Below are positions 16,593 through 23,599 of a stretch of DNA of 32,648 bases, one piece after another. Position 1 is the stretch's first letter. Every line of letters starts with the position of its first letter. The notes below the pieces were generated by a model. The model made no database searches, was not told the origin of the DNA, and saw nothing but the letters and a program-made list of their open reading frames with translations. Origin of the DNA: an uncultured Clostridia bacterium (lineage in GTDB: Bacteria; Bacillota; Clostridia; Peptostreptococcales; Anaerovoracaceae); assembly GCA_947426455.1 (NCBI GenBank), contig CANEEC010000008.1, forward strand, positions 1 through 32,648, read 5' to 3'. A program made the translations under genes and the position numbers.

Positions 16593-16599
16593 ACATGCT

Positions 16600-16791
16600 T
16601 TACTTCAGGGCTTCCATACGCTTTTCGTGGTATTCGTCGTCCTGCAGGGCCTTTTTCTCCTCGCGCTTTTCACGCTTAAAGTCATTGATGACCGTCTGGA
16701 TGGCGACTACGGCCCAAGAGAGGACCACGATGCAGAAGCACCCGATGAGAATGTTGCAGAGAAGGGATGAAATCATAACCGTGTTTTCCAT
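16600..16791 (-). CDS. Single-pass membrane peptide (63 aa)
   Basis: A 63-residue peptide with one hydrophobic segment (residues 8-32, SSLLCNILIGCFCIVVLSWAVV) followed by a highly charged cytoplasmic tail (FKREKREEKKALQDDEYHEKRME). A good ribosome site (AAGGAG) precedes the ATG at 16791. Its function is unknown. Small membrane proteins in phage early regions may affect the host membrane or exclusion. It is followed at once by the terminator in front of polA. Confidence 0.7.
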   Translation of the reverse strand: MENTVMISSLLCNILIGCFCIVVLSWAVVAIQTVINDFKREKREEKKALQDDEYHEKRMEALK

Positions 16792-16809
16792 GAGTTTGCG
16801 CTCCTTTCC

Positions 16810-17382
16810 TTAGTTCAAGAAATCTTCGTCGGCATCGGTGGAGAAGTCAGACTCCGCACTGGCCTTGCCGCCGAGAGGTTCACCTGCGCGGATCAGCTGC
16901 AGATTGTTAAGGCCGCAGGCGATACCGCGATTGCCGTTGCTGTTGAAGGCATACAGCGTGATGCTGGCTCTGCCGTAGACGCCGGAGTAGACCTCTGAAC
17001 GGGTGAGCACCGGGTTCAGGTCCACATCCACAATGCCGGGTGCCGTAGCGGAGTTGGCATTGATGAAGTAGGCGTTTGCATAAGCAGGATCATCCGGGCG
17101 CTCCACGTCACCGTCGCGCAAAGGCGTCTTGATGGAAGCAAGAGGCGGTACGCTCTTGGAGTTGCCCTTGAGCTTGGATTCACCTTCGGCATACGCCGCT
17201 TCAATGGCAGCCTTGATCTTGGCGACAGTCTTGGTGTCGGACTTCGGGATGATAAGGCTGACGCTATATTTCGGAGTGCCGCCGTTGATAGATTTAGGCT
17301 CCCAGACGTTGGCATAGCTCCAACGGGTGTCCTCGCCGGTGATGACCTTCATGGGATTTTTTACTGTAGTGTTCTTAGACAT
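16810..17382 (-). CDS. DUF2815 protein, probable phage single-stranded DNA-binding protein
   Basis: A 190-residue protein beginning MSKNTTVKNPMKVITGEDTR. The pattern of beta strands (YSVSLIIPKSD, SGVYGRASITLYAFNSNGNRGIACGLNNLQLI) fits the DUF2815 OB-like family, which is thought to include phage ssDNA-binding proteins. The acidic tail (ESDFSTDADEDFLN) resembles the partner-binding tail of SSB. It sits between the Cas4-like nuclease and polA, with 13 bases between it and the upstream gene, and has AAGGAGG before the ATG. It probably coats single strands during replication or recombination. Confidence 0.83.
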   Translation of the reverse strand: MSKNTTVKNPMKVITGEDTRWSYANVWEPKSINGGTPKYSVSLIIPKSDTKTVAKIKAAIEAAYAEGESKLKGNSKSVPPLASIKTPLRDGDVERPDDPAYANAYFINANSATAPGIVDVDLNPVLTRSEVYSGVYGRASITLYAFNSNGNRGIACGLNNLQLIRAGEPLGGKASAESDFSTDADEDFLN

Positions 17383-17395
17383 AATCTTGTCCTCC

Positions 17396-18520
17396 TTAAT
17401 TTTCACTGAAATCAGATTTTGCATTGTTCATGGCCGGACGCTTGTCACTCTCCGGCACAAGAGTGGGTTTGCCTTGCGGCTTTTCGATAAGACCTGCAAG
17501 GAGTTCTTCAAAGCGGGCTTTGCCAAGGAGCTTCTGCATGGCGGTAACGCCGAGGAGCTTCTGTTCATACGGATCAAAACCGGCCTTAGTAACAGCTGCG
17601 GCAACGGCAGCATCGTTTGTGTATTTCCTGTTGGAGCGGCCTTCAACCAGCTTCCAGTCGGACCACTCCTTACCGCTGATTGCCTGCTGGAGCGCGTATT
17701 CCTTAATATCGGATGCCCATGTCACCAGATCATCGACCTTGGAGAGAATGTCCTCCACGTCCTCATTGGTGAGCAATGGCGGCAGCTTGAAGTCATACTT
17801 CGCAAGCTCCAGATTGGCAGCGGCACGAGCGCGGCAGGCGTTCTTGGCCTTACAAAAACCGCACCATTCTCCGCAGAGGAAGTTGCCGTCACCCGCAAAG
17901 GCGAGATCGGCAGCAGGCTTCAGAACTTCTTCGGCCCAGCGATACAGGTCCTCTTTGGACAGTTCATAGGTGGAGAGGTTATCCCGACGCGGCTGGTAGA
18001 TCGTCATGCGGACGGTGCCGATGTCGTAAATGTCATCAAACAGCTCCAAAGCGCCGAGCGCGTAGCACATCATCTGAGGATTTTCCTCCGCGCTGACCAG
18101 CACGCCGAGACCATACTTAAAGTCGATGATCTGCAAGGTGCCGTCTGCGATGATGATGCAGTCAGCGGTGCCAAATCCCTGTTCTACCCAGCGGGAGAAA
18201 TCGACGCGCTGCTCAATCAGCACAACAGGATCGCTGCAGGTTTCCTTGGCGGCCTCGACTTGCTCCAGAACGTAGCTGGCATAGCCGGTGGCGCAGTCGT
18301 CCATTTCCTGATCGTAGTAGGTCAGGTCTTCCGTGGGATCGTCTGCCTCCATACCAAGCGCGGTCTTCAGCTTGTATTCGCACAGGCTGTGGGCATCGGT
18401 TCCCTCGGCAGCGTAGTCGCTTCCTATATCCTCGTAGCTCTCGGAGAGCCTTGCGGACGGCGGGCAGTGAATCCAACGGTCTGACGATGATGCGGAAAGT
18501 AATGCATGTTTATTCGGCAT
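17396..18520 (-). CDS. DUF2800 Cas4/RecB-like nuclease
   Basis: A 374-residue protein of the PD-(D/E)XK superfamily. It has an N-terminal SSSDRWIHCPPSARL (residues 11-25) and DAHSLCE (42-48). The catalytic pair is FGTADCII (Asp120) and IIDFKYG (Asp133, Lys135). A cysteine set (216, 220, 223, 229) suits the Cas4-type iron-sulfur site together with Cys19. Such phage proteins are thought to act as exonucleases in recombination with the neighbouring ssDNA-binding protein. The start at 18520 overlaps the previous gene by 11 bases. The C-terminal part (250-370) is helical with GKEWSDWKLVEGRSNRKY. Confidence 0.87.
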   Translation of the reverse strand: MPNKHALLSASSSDRWIHCPPSARLSESYEDIGSDYAAEGTDAHSLCEYKLKTALGMEADDPTEDLTYYDQEMDDCATGYASYVLEQVEAAKETCSDPVVLIEQRVDFSRWVEQGFGTADCIIIADGTLQIIDFKYGLGVLVSAEENPQMMCYALGALELFDDIYDIGTVRMTIYQPRRDNLSTYELSKEDLYRWAEEVLKPAADLAFAGDGNFLCGEWCGFCKAKNACRARAAANLELAKYDFKLPPLLTNEDVEDILSKVDDLVTWASDIKEYALQQAISGKEWSDWKLVEGRSNRKYTNDAAVAAAVTKAGFDPYEQKLLGVTAMQKLLGKARFEELLAGLIEKPQGKPTLVPESDKRPAMNNAKSDFSEN

Positions 18521-18824
18521 GGTCCAGTCCCTCCACATCCTTTAAGAGTGCGCTGTAGTTCGCCGGATCGACGCCGGAGAGCTTGGCGGCACCGTACTTC
18601 TGAAGCAGGGCGCGGATTTCTGCCGTGTGACCTTTACGGGACATATCCACCAATACTGCGCGGACATCCTCCAGCTTCAGTTCCGGCTCCTTCGCGAGTG
18701 CGGGTTCAGCGGTTTCGGGCTCAGCACTAAACTGCTTAGCCAGCCAGTCGGCTGCGTCGTTAATAGCGGCAGCAGCATTTCGGAGCTCTTCGATGGTCAT
18801 AGCCATATCGCTCATTTTGCTCAT
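18510..18824 (-). CDS. Small acidic phage protein, rrp5-like by common annotation (104 aa)
   Basis: A 104-residue protein: an N-terminal helix (MTIEELRNAAAAINDAADWLAKQF), an Ala/Glu/Pro-rich linker, then a helical domain (LKLEDVRAVLVDMSRKGHTAEIRALLQKYGAAKLSGVDPANYSALL). Similar proteins are annotated as rRNA biogenesis protein rrp5 in phages, without evidence for that role; it is better called unknown. The last domain resembles small helical DNA-binding folds. A strong AAGGAGG precedes the ATG at 18824. Confidence 0.72.
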   Translation of the reverse strand: MSKMSDMAMTIEELRNAAAAINDAADWLAKQFSAEPETAEPALAKEPELKLEDVRAVLVDMSRKGHTAEIRALLQKYGAAKLSGVDPANYSALLKDVEGLDHAE

Positions 18825-18966
18825 GATGTTTTCCTCCTTCCTCGGATTTGCTTTGTGCGGCAAGAACTGTGAGCTTCCTTGCCAACCTTGCGGATACGTG
18901 GCTGATTGCGTTCAGCACTTCGATGACTTCTGCGTCCGCAGGACTCTTGTTGCGTGTGTCGTACAT
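18760..18966 (-). CDS. Short early phage peptide, unknown function (68 aa)
   Basis: A 68-residue peptide MYDTRNKSPADAEVIEVLNAISHVSARLARKLTVLAAQ followed by a low-complexity basic tail. The ATG at 18966 has AGGAGG 8 bases upstream, which supports translation. The last 22 codons overlap the start of the next gene in another frame, so the helical first half is probably the functional part. It is the first gene after the sigma gene's terminator. Confidence 0.55.
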   Translation of the reverse strand: MYDTRNKSPADAEVIEVLNAISHVSARLARKLTVLAAQSKSEEGGKHHEQNERYGYDHRRAPKCCCRY

Positions 18967-19012
18967 GTCGTTCACCTCCTGTCCGGAGCTTGTGGTTTCG
19001 TGCTCCTTACAC

Positions 19013-19049
19013 TTCCCACTGGAGGTGAGGCAGGCGGTTTGACGAAGGA
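19013..19049 (-). repeat. 37-base intergenic element, copy B
   Basis: Second copy of the element at 14514-14550, in the same orientation, with identical blocks CCACTGGAGGTGA and TTTGACGAAGGA and a different nine-base middle. On the minus strand it lies 17 bases after the T-run of the sigma gene terminator and about 46 bases before the next ATG. Confidence 0.6.
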
Positions 19050-19065
19050 AGGGAGAAAAAATTTG

Positions 19066-19098
19066 AAAAAACTCCGGCCACCATAGCGGCAGCCGGAG
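19066..19098 (-). terminator. Intrinsic terminator after the sigma-like gene
   Basis: On the minus strand CTCCGGC, a 13-base loop, GCCGGAG and TTTTTT form a clear Rho-independent terminator 10 bases after the stop of the sigma-like gene. It would make that gene monocistronic unless read through. Confidence 0.85.
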
Positions 19099-19108
19099 CC
19101 ATACATTA

Positions 19109-19621
19109 TTAGAAGCGGTCAGGGAATTCTGCGGCGAGCTGTTCCTTTGCCTTCTTCAGACGGGACAAGAACGTGGTGCGATTGATTCCGATAATCTCGG
19201 CAATCGCCTCATCGGAAAGACCGTCTTGACGGAGTTTGCCAATCTGCACTGCTTCCGGCATCAGCTCGTTCAGGCGGGCAAAGAGCTGGTCGAGCTCGGC
19301 CTTGTCGCAGATGATCTCCTCAATAGAAGGGGCAGGATCGGCAAGCTCATCCAGCGGAGAGTAGGTGTCGCCGTCTTCGTTCTCGATTGTGTAGTCAAGG
19401 GAAAGCATGTCACCGGCACGACGGAATTCGCAGTTGTAACAGTCGCCGTCGCATAGCCAGAACCTGTTCTTCGGGCAGACGCACTGACCGTGGGATTGAT
19501 GACGCTTACGGAAAGCGTCGTAGTAACGAGTGTGGTCGCGGTAGTATTCCTCCGAGACCTCCACCCACTCGCGGGTGGCTTTGAGATAGATGCGTTTACT
19601 CTGATTGTCTTTGTTTTGCAT
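19109..19621 (-). CDS. Sigma-70 region 4-like phage regulator with a cysteine cluster
   Basis: A 170-residue protein. Residues 1-45 are charged. Residues 47-64 hold five cysteines (47, 49, 57, 61, 64), a possible zinc site. Residues 108-170 are a sigma region 4-like domain with the helix-turn-helix at about 135-158 (GLSDEAIAEIIGINRTTFLSRLKKAKEQL). It probably recruits RNA polymerase to, or activates, phage early promoters. It lacks a recognisable sigma region 2, so it may be an activator and not a full sigma factor. The ATG at 19621 follows GAAGGAGGG. The gene is bounded by a foldable leader upstream and a terminator downstream. Confidence 0.78.
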   Translation of the reverse strand: MQNKDNQSKRIYLKATREWVEVSEEYYRDHTRYYDAFRKRHQSHGQCVCPKNRFWLCDGDCYNCEFRRAGDMLSLDYTIENEDGDTYSPLDELADPAPSIEEIICDKAELDQLFARLNELMPEAVQIGKLRQDGLSDEAIAEIIGINRTTFLSRLKKAKEQLAAEFPDRF

Positions 19622-19624
19622 AAT

Positions 19625-19747
19625 ACGGGCCCTCCTTCGGCCCCACAACCGCTGAATGGTGTGGAGAAGCGGAGAGCCCGTATGGGTGCCAGCGGCAAAA
19701 TGGACGCAGAAATCCCACCCGATGCGAGAGAACGATGTCTCCGCTTC
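19625..19747 (-). promoter_or_regulatory. Foldable leader of the sigma-like gene with two competing stems
   Basis: On the minus strand, ACGGGCTCTCC (19681-19671) can pair with GGAGGGCCCGT (19635-19625), 11 pairs with one U-G. The second arm contains the ribosome site. An inner stem (GGTGTGG region 19658-19664 with 19643-19650, one bulge) closes the loop. Alternatively GAAGCGGAGA (19747-19738) pairs perfectly with TCTCCGCTTC (19675-19666), which overlaps the first arm, so the two structures exclude each other. One state hides the ribosome site and the other frees it. The pairing is visible; regulation is inferred. Confidence 0.5.
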
Positions 19748-19883
19748 AAGTTGCGTCCAGCTGTTCGCGTGCTGGCTTCGTATTCAGTTGTCCCATCACG
19801 TCGGTGGCGAACAGCTCCTTTTTGTGCACTCGGAGCAACACCTCGGTGGTGGTAAGCAGTTTGTAGCCGTACTCAGGGCTGAA
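19746..19883 (-). pseudogene. Possible truncated phage gene at the prophage-island junction
   Basis: A 45-codon frame with phage-like codon use (FSPEYGYKLLTTTEVLLRVH...) ends in TGA at 19748-19746 and begins directly after a stop at 19887-19885, with no good start codon. Just to its right the sequence becomes AT-rich. It may be the 3' end of an early gene cut off when the defence island arrived. It could also be non-coding leader sequence of the sigma-like gene. Confidence 0.3.
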
Positions 19884-19951
19884 TCAGCATCTTGCCTAAG
19901 AAATTTTTCTTTGCGTTCACAAAATATTTATCAGCGAAAGCTCGAAAGGGA

Positions 19952-19980
19952 TTGTAAAACGCTAAAATCTGTGATATAAT
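19952..19980 (+). promoter_or_regulatory. Sigma-70 promoter of the defence operon
   Basis: TTGTAA (19952-19957) and a perfect TATAAT (19975-19980) are separated by exactly 17 bases, in AT-rich sequence. Transcription should start near 19987, giving a leader of about 115 bases before the first gene of the ABC-3C operon. Confidence 0.8.
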
Positions 19981-19997
19981 TTCAAAGGAACTTTTCT

Positions 19998-20092
19998 ATC
20001 GGTTAGTGCCGATTTTCTTCATTGTACAAAATCTGACTTTTTCGGTTATTACCGCCAATGACTGCGGTTTGACCTAAAAGGTCAAAAGGAGG
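19998..20092 (+). promoter_or_regulatory. Structured leader of the ABC-3C operon
   Basis: Within the presumed untranslated leader are ATCGG/CCGAT (19998-20013), CGGT/ACCG (20043-20054), ACCGC/GCGGT (20051-20068) and TTTGACC/GGTCAAA (20068-20086, 7 pairs, loop TAAAA). The second and third share bases and cannot form together. The last directly abuts the ribosome site AGGAGG (20087-20092). The fourth could be an operator in DNA or a translation-controlling hairpin in RNA. Confidence 0.45.
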
Positions 20093-20102
20093 TAGAACCG
20101 GA

Positions 20103-21101
20103 GTGTTTTTTCATGAAATCGCTGGTGAACTAAAAACATATATGGACCCGACCGGACGTGGCGGCGATTTTATCATTGCTCTGGTTGGAGACACGCTGCG
20201 CGATCCTATGACTGAGGAAGAACAGCAGATGGACTTGAATGATGAGTTCAACCCGCTTGCAAGCAGAATGTCTATCAATATGCTTGATCAGATTCTTGAA
20301 GGAAAGAAGTTCATATCAAAGGCTCGTGCAGGCTTGATATGCAGTAGATATGACGGTCAGGATTTTGCTGATGAAATAGATAATCTCTATGACGCTGACA
20401 AAGACCATCTGCAGGCTTTCCTTAAACATCGCGGAATTGATGTAGATATAGAAGAACTTGGATCTGCCATTCAAGACATCCTGAATCAGATCTTTCACGG
20501 GCTTGCCAAAGGCATACACGATGTTGATATAAAACTCACTATCCGCGATCCAAAGCCGAGCATAAAAAATCTCGCAGGAGACCGAATCTACTGCGAGGAT
20601 GGAAAACTATATATCGATGGCGATGTTATCGAACTACCGATAAAACTGAGTGACGCACAGATTTATGATTTTGAAGCCGATTACATTTCTGCTTTGTGTG
20701 ATGCGTATGCGGAAGCACTGTCTCGCGATTCTGTAACGGTAGATGATATACCTGCGCTTCCGAAGAAATATCAAACGAACTTTTATGATCAGCGCAAAGC
20801 CTATCTCAGTGCAGAGAGCATTCAACGGTCCATCAGTGAAGTATACGAAGATGGTGAGAACCAATTTGATATTCTAAAAGCAGATGCCTACGAAGGAATT
20901 AAGACTACATACAAAGATGATTACGATAATGGATATAGGCGGCTGCTGGAAGTTTTAAAGAAGATTTCAGACGTTCAGCTTACAAAGTCAAAGCTGTCGC
21001 TTATAAAGAACCTGATAGGAAACTTAGAAAGGCTTGGCATTGTTCATATTTTAGTGAACGACAAGACGATTACATCGTGGGTTGATCCGTATGCGGAGTA
21101 A
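20103..21101 (+). CDS. ABC-3C system protein: unrecognised N-terminal region plus ABC-3C C-terminal domain
   Basis: A 332-residue protein. The C-terminal 110 residues match the ABC-three-component C-terminal domain: FYDQRKAYLSAESIQRSI, then a helical stretch with NGYRRLLEVLKKISD, ending GIVHILVNDKTITSWVDPY, the characteristic His-x-Leu-Val-Asn and Trp-Val ending. In such systems this domain tethers a sensor or effector to the ABC machine. Residues 1-220 (GDFIIALVGDTLRD, KFISKARAGLICSRYD, a helical 120-150 region, then a beta-rich 150-190 region) show no nuclease, protease, TIR or membrane signature I can name. The GTG at 20103 is chosen because AGGAGG lies 10 bases upstream. It overlaps the next gene by 11 bases. 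Confidence 0.72.
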   Translation: MFFHEIAGELKTYMDPTGRGGDFIIALVGDTLRDPMTEEEQQMDLNDEFNPLASRMSINMLDQILEGKKFISKARAGLICSRYDGQDFADEIDNLYDADKDHLQAFLKHRGIDVDIEELGSAIQDILNQIFHGLAKGIHDVDIKLTIRDPKPSIKNLAGDRIYCEDGKLYIDGDVIELPIKLSDAQIYDFEADYISALCDAYAEALSRDSVTVDDIPALPKKYQTNFYDQRKAYLSAESIQRSISEVYEDGENQFDILKADAYEGIKTTYKDDYDNGYRRLLEVLKKISDVQLTKSKLSLIKNLIGNLERLGIVHILVNDKTITSWVDPYAE

Positions 21102-21537
21102 GGTTTTTAATACAACATTTGAGAACATGCTGCGGCTCCTCCTACTGGCAGATACCTTAAACACACCGGCAAACGTAGATAGGCTTGCGGCTCTTGATTT
21201 TATCTGCATCTACGGAAAAAAGTGTAAGGTGCTGGACAAGAACCTTCATGGAGATAATGAGTTCGGTTTTGCCGAGTTTACAAATAAGCGCGAAAAAATA
21301 ACCGAGGCCGTTAAGCTCTCGGTCAGAAATGATTTTATAAAAGTGGAGCACACAGATCAGGGCTTCTTATACAGCATTAATGATCGCGGCAGACAAGTAG
21401 TGCAAGGAGTGCAGTCGCCCTACGCGAAAGCATATGTTGTGGGAGCAAAGATCGTGTGCAGACGATTTTCAAATTACACGGATGAAGGCGTATTACAGTA
21501 CATAAGCGATAGAGCTACGGAGTCAAAGGAGGCGTAA
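21091..21537 (+). CDS. ABC-3C system middle component
   Basis: A 148-residue protein. Its pattern (VFNTTFENMLRLLLLADTLNTPANVDRLAALDFICIYG, later LSVRNDFIKVEHTDQGFLYSINDRGRQVVQGVQSPYAKAYVVGA) is that of the ABC-3C middle components, small winged-helix-like adaptors between the ATPase and the effector protein. The ATG at 21091 lies inside the end of the first gene (11-base overlap); a TTG at 21082 is the alternative. Two bases separate it from the ATPase gene. The start has no separate strong ribosome site, so translation depends on coupling. Confidence 0.75.
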   Translation: MRSKVFNTTFENMLRLLLLADTLNTPANVDRLAALDFICIYGKKCKVLDKNLHGDNEFGFAEFTNKREKITEAVKLSVRNDFIKVEHTDQGFLYSINDRGRQVVQGVQSPYAKAYVVGAKIVCRRFSNYTDEGVLQYISDRATESKEA

Positions 21538-21539
21538 GG

Positions 21540-23372
21540 ATGCATAGTTTTATGATCGAAAGACTGAGTGTATCCGGAGCCGGAAAGGTTGACGGTGTTA
21601 TAAACTTTACCGATGGGCTGAACATTATCCAAGGACGGTCCAACACCGGAAAGACGTGGATACTCAAGTGTATTTATTATCTTTTCAGCTCCGACACGAG
21701 GCCGTATTCTCCGTTAACCGGTTATACGGACATAGAGGGAATTTTCCTGACGAAACGGTATGGCAGGATAACTATGTCCAGAAAGCTTGACGAGGAAAAG
21801 GTGACGGTTGTTGCTGAAAGCGATGAAGTCGAAGATGGTGAATATGACACTAATTATAAAAAGGTCAGCGCTCACTACTTGAATGATTTATGGCTACGAG
21901 TTATAGGTCTTGATGAGACGATTGAAGTGCCAAAGAGCGCTCGCTATGCAAGAGAACGCATGTCTTGGACGAATATCGCCAGCGTTTTCTTTGCTGATGA
22001 GAACGAAATTGATAAGTCGGAGTCCATCGTAATCAAGGATCAGAGATATGAGACGCCGCTCATTGCCTCTTTATACTTTTTGCTTACCGGTGATTATAAA
22101 AAAGGCATTCCTGAGATTACCAAGCCGGAGGTAGCGACTGCTAAAAAGAAAGCAGTTGTCGATTATATCGAAGAACAAGTAGCCTCTCTTACAGAAAAAC
22201 GTGTCAGCTATATCATGCAGCTTGAGGAGTTGGCAGGATTAGACATAGAAAAAGAGATGCAGGAGCTTTCGGATCACATTCAGGAAGTCCAGCAAGAAAT
22301 CAAAGAGCTGATTGAAGAAAACACTGCTATCGTTCGTCAGATGGCAGAGTACCAGCAAGAAGATGCCAACTGCTGTGTGCTTTTGGATCGATATGAATCC
22401 CTGATAAGTCAATATAAGGCCGATCTGCAGAGACTTGATTTCATTTCAAAGGGCGAAAAGGCTGTAAAGGAACTTCCGGAAAACGGAGTGTGTCCGTTCT
22501 GCGGCGGGGAGTTACATCCTGAAGACGATGACAGTTACTTGGAAGCTATCAACGCCGAGATAAAGAGAATAGCCTCTGAGCTTACAGTTATTGCTGCGAC
22601 AGAAAATAGCGTACGTGATGAGCAAGAATCAATCAGGAAGAATATCAAAGAACTGCAATTACGTAGAGCGGAGGTTAATAAGGCTCTTGATGATAAGAAT
22701 CGAGAGATTCAGAATTATAGGTCAGGCCTGCAGCGTTTTAAGGATTATACGATGTTACAGACCGGTATTGATTTTGTGAATGACCAGCTTGCTATTCTTG
22801 GCCAGAAAAAGATTGCAGAACTGCAGAAACAAAAAAATCCTCCTCTCTACCATGCAAAGCAGGAGTTTGAGGAGGAAGTGGGAACTGGATTCAATGTGCT
22901 TTTAAATAAGATTTTGAAAGAGTGCAATTACCGGAATGCCGGGTATGCCAGCTGGGATTTTAGCACTTTCGATATTTTGATGGATGGCGTTCCAAAGTCA
23001 GAGGATCAGGGTAAAGGCTATCGATCCTTCCTAAATTCTGTAGTCGCACTGATGCTGTACGAGTATTTTAATAGCGATGACGTGTTTATAAAGCCCGGTT
23101 TCCTTATGATAGATACACCGTTACTCGGCTTTGATGAAAACGAGGATGAGTTTGGAGATAACACTATAAAGAACGGGCTGTATCAGTATTTTATCAACCA
23201 TCAGGGTGCAGGTCAGGTTATCATTGTGGATAATCTGAACGTTATTCCTAAAGATATAGATTTTAAGGCAAAAGGGATTAATGTTGTAACTTATCACAAG
23301 GATGAAAAGGACTGTCACATTTACGGCTTTATGCCCAGCTGGAGAAAAGATCTCCCGAAGGAGTCAGTATGA
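21540..23372 (+). CDS. ABC-3C SMC/Rad50-like ATPase
   Basis: A 610-residue ABC ATPase of the SMC/Rad50 class. Walker A is GRSNTGKT (32-39). Two coiled-coil arms (about 205-310 and 335-400) flank a zinc-hook-like CPFCGGE (318-324). A degenerate signature, GKGYRSFLN (491-499), precedes Walker B FLMIDTPLLG (521-530), and VIIVDNLNV resembles the switch region. Only one CxxC is present, so a hook would need two protomers, as in Rad50. It probably senses DNA ends or invading DNA and activates the partner. The overall length and layout match the DUF3732-like ATPases of ABC-3C systems. AAGGAGG lies before the ATG. Confidence 0.85.
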   Translation: MHSFMIERLSVSGAGKVDGVINFTDGLNIIQGRSNTGKTWILKCIYYLFSSDTRPYSPLTGYTDIEGIFLTKRYGRITMSRKLDEEKVTVVAESDEVEDGEYDTNYKKVSAHYLNDLWLRVIGLDETIEVPKSARYARERMSWTNIASVFFADENEIDKSESIVIKDQRYETPLIASLYFLLTGDYKKGIPEITKPEVATAKKKAVVDYIEEQVASLTEKRVSYIMQLEELAGLDIEKEMQELSDHIQEVQQEIKELIEENTAIVRQMAEYQQEDANCCVLLDRYESLISQYKADLQRLDFISKGEKAVKELPENGVCPFCGGELHPEDDDSYLEAINAEIKRIASELTVIAATENSVRDEQESIRKNIKELQLRRAEVNKALDDKNREIQNYRSGLQRFKDYTMLQTGIDFVNDQLAILGQKKIAELQKQKNPPLYHAKQEFEEEVGTGFNVLLNKILKECNYRNAGYASWDFSTFDILMDGVPKSEDQGKGYRSFLNSVVALMLYEYFNSDDVFIKPGFLMIDTPLLGFDENEDEFGDNTIKNGLYQYFINHQGAGQVIIVDNLNVIPKDIDFKAKGINVVTYHKDEKDCHIYGFMPSWRKDLPKESV

Positions 23373-23599
23373 AACTATCTTATAAAAAATTATGGGTAAT
23401 GCTTGTTGAACGAGATATGAAGAAAACAGAGTTTGCAAAGAAGGCAAAGATCAGCTCTGCTTCCCTTGCTAAGCTCGGCAAAGGTGCGAACGTCACAACT
23501 GATGTTTTAGTGAAAATCTGTGAGGAGTTAAGTTGCGATATCGGGGATATTTGTGAAGTCGTCCCGGATGATGCATCCGATGAGAAAACGGGTGAATGA
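23369..23599 (+). CDS. Small XRE/Cro-type transcriptional regulator
   Basis: A 76-residue protein that is almost entirely one helix-turn-helix domain: KLWVMLVERDMKKTEFAKKAKISSASLAKLGKGANVTTDVLVKICEELSCDIGDICEVVPDD. This type is frequent just upstream of type I restriction genes in Clostridia. Its ATG overlaps the stop of the ATPase gene (ATGA), so it is made with the ABC-3C proteins, yet it precedes hsdM and a palindrome-overlapped promoter. It may repress hsdMSR, the ABC-3C promoter, or both. Confidence 0.85.
   Translation: MKLSYKKLWVMLVERDMKKTEFAKKAKISSASLAKLGKGANVTTDVLVKICEELSCDIGDICEVVPDDASDEKTGE

Noticed and set aside
19998..20020. Terminator in the ABC-3C leader (ATCGG/CCGAT then TTTTCTTC)
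   Set aside because: The stem has only five pairs and the T-run is interrupted, so it is too weak to call a terminator; it was kept only as part of the folded leader.
18968..20102. CRISPR array or retron-like RNA in the gene-poor region
   Set aside because: No regularly spaced repeats and no reverse transcriptase or Cas gene are present; the inverted repeats are explained as terminator and leader structures.
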